Made by a program: the position numbers and the translations under genes. Shown here in pieces: positions 62,917 through 64,000 of a DNA stretch of 64,000 nt. Position 1 is the stretch's first letter. Each line of letters begins with the position of its first letter. Source of the DNA: Deltaproteobacteria bacterium (GTDB lineage: Bacteria > Myxococcota_A > UBA9160 > PR03); the NCBI GenBank assembly GCA_035063765.1, contig JAPSFT010000006.1, forward strand, positions 62,001 through 126,000. Direction: 5' to 3'. The notes beneath the pieces were generated by a model. It searched no databases. It was not told where the DNA came from and saw nothing but the letters and a program-made list of their open reading frames with translations.

Positions 62917-64000
62917 CGAGCGCCGCCCCGGGTCGCCCGCGCCGCCTGCACGGGCCACACCAGCTGCGCCGCCCAGCCATCCGGTACCGGCTCGCCTCCG
63001 CCGATCCCGTAACGCGCCGGCCAGCGCTGGCCCGGCAGGTACCCGGTGCCGAACAGCCGGTCGAGCCACGCCCAGTGCACGGCGAAGTTGCGGTCGCGCG
63101 CCTCGGGCTCGGCGGCGTGGTGCCAGTGGTGGAAGCGCGGCGACACCAGGACCTGCTCGAGCCAGCCGAAGCGCCAGCCGACGTTGGCGTGGATGACGGT
63201 CGCCTGCACCGCCACCCAGAGCAGATAGGCGGAGAGCGCCGCCGGCGAGAAGCCGAGCAGCAGCAGCGGCGCGAAGACGGCCGCACGGCTGCCGACGACG
63301 TCGACCAGGTGCAGCCGCGAGCCCGCCAGCCAGTCCATCGCCTCGCTCGAGTGGTGGATCGCGTGGAAGCGCCACAGGAACGGGACGGCGTGGAAGGTGC
63401 GGTGCGCCGCGTAGCCGCCGAGGTCCGCCACCACGAGCGCGCCCGCGAGCTGGAGCGGCAAGGGGGCCGCGCCGACCGCCGAGCGCAGCGCGTCGAGCGC
63501 CGGCCAGCGCAGCAGGCCGAAGAGCACGACGGCCGGCGCCATCGTCAGGAAGGTGAGCCCCTGCACGCCGACGTGGCTCACGAAGAAGTGCGCGAGGTCC
63601 GTGCGCCAGCCCGCGCGCAGCACCGGCTGCTCGCGGCGCCGCGCGAAGACGCGCTCGAGCGGGACGAAGACCAGCGCCAGCAGGAACAGGTCGAGCACGA
63701 ACCAGTCGAGCCCGAGGTGGTGGGAGCGCGGCACCGGCTCCGGGACCGCGACGCCGGCGCCCCCGAGCGCGAGCCCGAGCGCGGCGAGCGCGAGGCCGGC
63801 CCCGCCGAGCCGGCGGCCACCCCCCGCGAGCAGGGCGAGCGCACCCAGCGCCAGCGCGGCGGCCAGCCCGCCCGCGATCGCCGCCCGCACCAGCGGCATC
63901 GGGTAGATCGCCCGCAGCTCGGGCGTCGTGAGCAGCGCCGGGAAGCGCAGGCACAGGACGGCCAGCAGGCCGAGCGCGCCGAGGAAGAGCGCCAGCGCCC
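62913..64000 (-). CDS. sterol desaturase/fatty acid hydroxylase family membrane protein, 5' end outside window
   Basis: A di-iron membrane oxygenase family member. The three histidine clusters are visible: [27 protein letters not shown] and [16 protein letters not shown]. The frame stays open with hydrophobic sequence ([15 protein letters not shown]) to base 64000, so the ATG at 63899 is not necessarily the start and the gene probably begins outside. About six helices precede or surround the His motifs. Substrate (sterol, hopanoid or fatty acid) unknown. Confidence 0.88.
   Translation of the reverse strand, partial: ALALFLGALGLLAVLCLRFPALLTTPELRAIYPMPLVRAAIAGGLAAALALGALALLAGGGRRLGGAGLALAALGLALGGAGVAVPEPVPRSHHLGLDWFVLDLFLLALVFVPLERVFARRREQPVLRAGWRTDLAHFFVSHVGVQGLTFLTMAPAVVLFGLLRWPALDALRSAVGAAPLPLQLAGALVVADLGGYAAHRTFHAVPFLWRFHAIHHSSEAMDWLAGSRLHLVDVVGSRAAVFAPLLLLGFSPAALSAYLLWVAVQATVIHANVGWRFGWLEQVLVSPRFHHWHHAAEPEARDRNFAVHWAWLDRLFGTGYLPGQRWPARYGIGGGEPVPDGWAAQLVWPVQAARATRGGAR

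Overview
The window is very GC-rich chromosomal DNA with tightly packed genes, many GTG/TTG starts and frequent ATGA/GTGA stop-start overlaps. Many acyl-CoA metabolism genes, PEP-CTERM-like proteins, an adenosylcobalamin-type ribonucleotide reductase and a putative malyl-CoA module fit an uncultured deltaproteobacterial-type lineage (Myxococcota, Desulfobacterota or Binatota-like). That placement is inference; no rRNA or other phylogenetic marker is present.

Layout. 1-6.3 kb: end of a leuCD operon, a decayed HepT/MntA toxin-antitoxin pair, a crotonase, a DUF1499 membrane protein, an acyl-CoA synthetase, a toroid-repeat protein and a cupin. 6.4-18 kb: DUF3417-type glucan phosphorylase, RlmI-like methyltransferase, DJ-1/PfpI protein, MFS transporter, TonB-like protein, a fused cyclohexadienyl dehydratase/chorismate mutase, and two tandem GH5 (endoglycoceramidase-like) genes, one of which has lost its stop and runs into a lipoprotein. 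18-27.4 kb: ABC1 kinase, YyaL-type thioredoxin-domain protein coupled to a deoxyhypusine-synthase-like gene, histidine phosphatase, membrane histidine kinase, zinc alcohol dehydrogenase and acyl-CoA dehydrogenase.

27.4-40.9 kb is a complete type I-G (formerly I-U) CRISPR-Cas locus: csb1, csb2, cas3, csb3, a DUF222-type HNH endonuclease gene with its own promoter, cas4-cas1 fusion, cas2, a leader, and an array of 31 repeats and 30 spacers. Upstream of csb1 lies an isolated half repeat that exactly matches the last 18 nt of the array repeat. A 37-nt spacer-sized gap and a second degenerate repeat start follow it. This is the layout of a mini-CRISPR that could make a self-regulatory crRNA, and it is the most interesting signal here. 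A 25-bp inverted repeat closes the distal end of the array.

41-49.8 kb: hypothetical gene plus DrrAB/NodIJ-like ABC exporter, a four-gene acyl-CoA dehydrogenase / APH-like kinase / DUF6285-like / crotonase operon, a PAS protein, a dienelactone hydrolase beside a perfect 30-bp inverted repeat, and an inositol-monophosphatase-family enzyme. 49.8-64 kb: a shortened ModA-like protein, PntA-type transhydrogenase subunit, class II ribonucleotide reductase, a MaoC-family (mesaconyl-CoA hydratase-like) gene with a GST, vWA protein, VanX-type dipeptidase, a Ccr-like MDR reductase, and an operon of malate-CoA-ligase-like alpha/beta subunits, a small ferredoxin and a malyl-CoA-lyase-like enzyme. The window ends inside a sterol-desaturase-family gene.

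A recurring feature is a TANNNT -10-like hexamer only 6-8 bp before the start codon of many first genes, which suggests leaderless transcripts.
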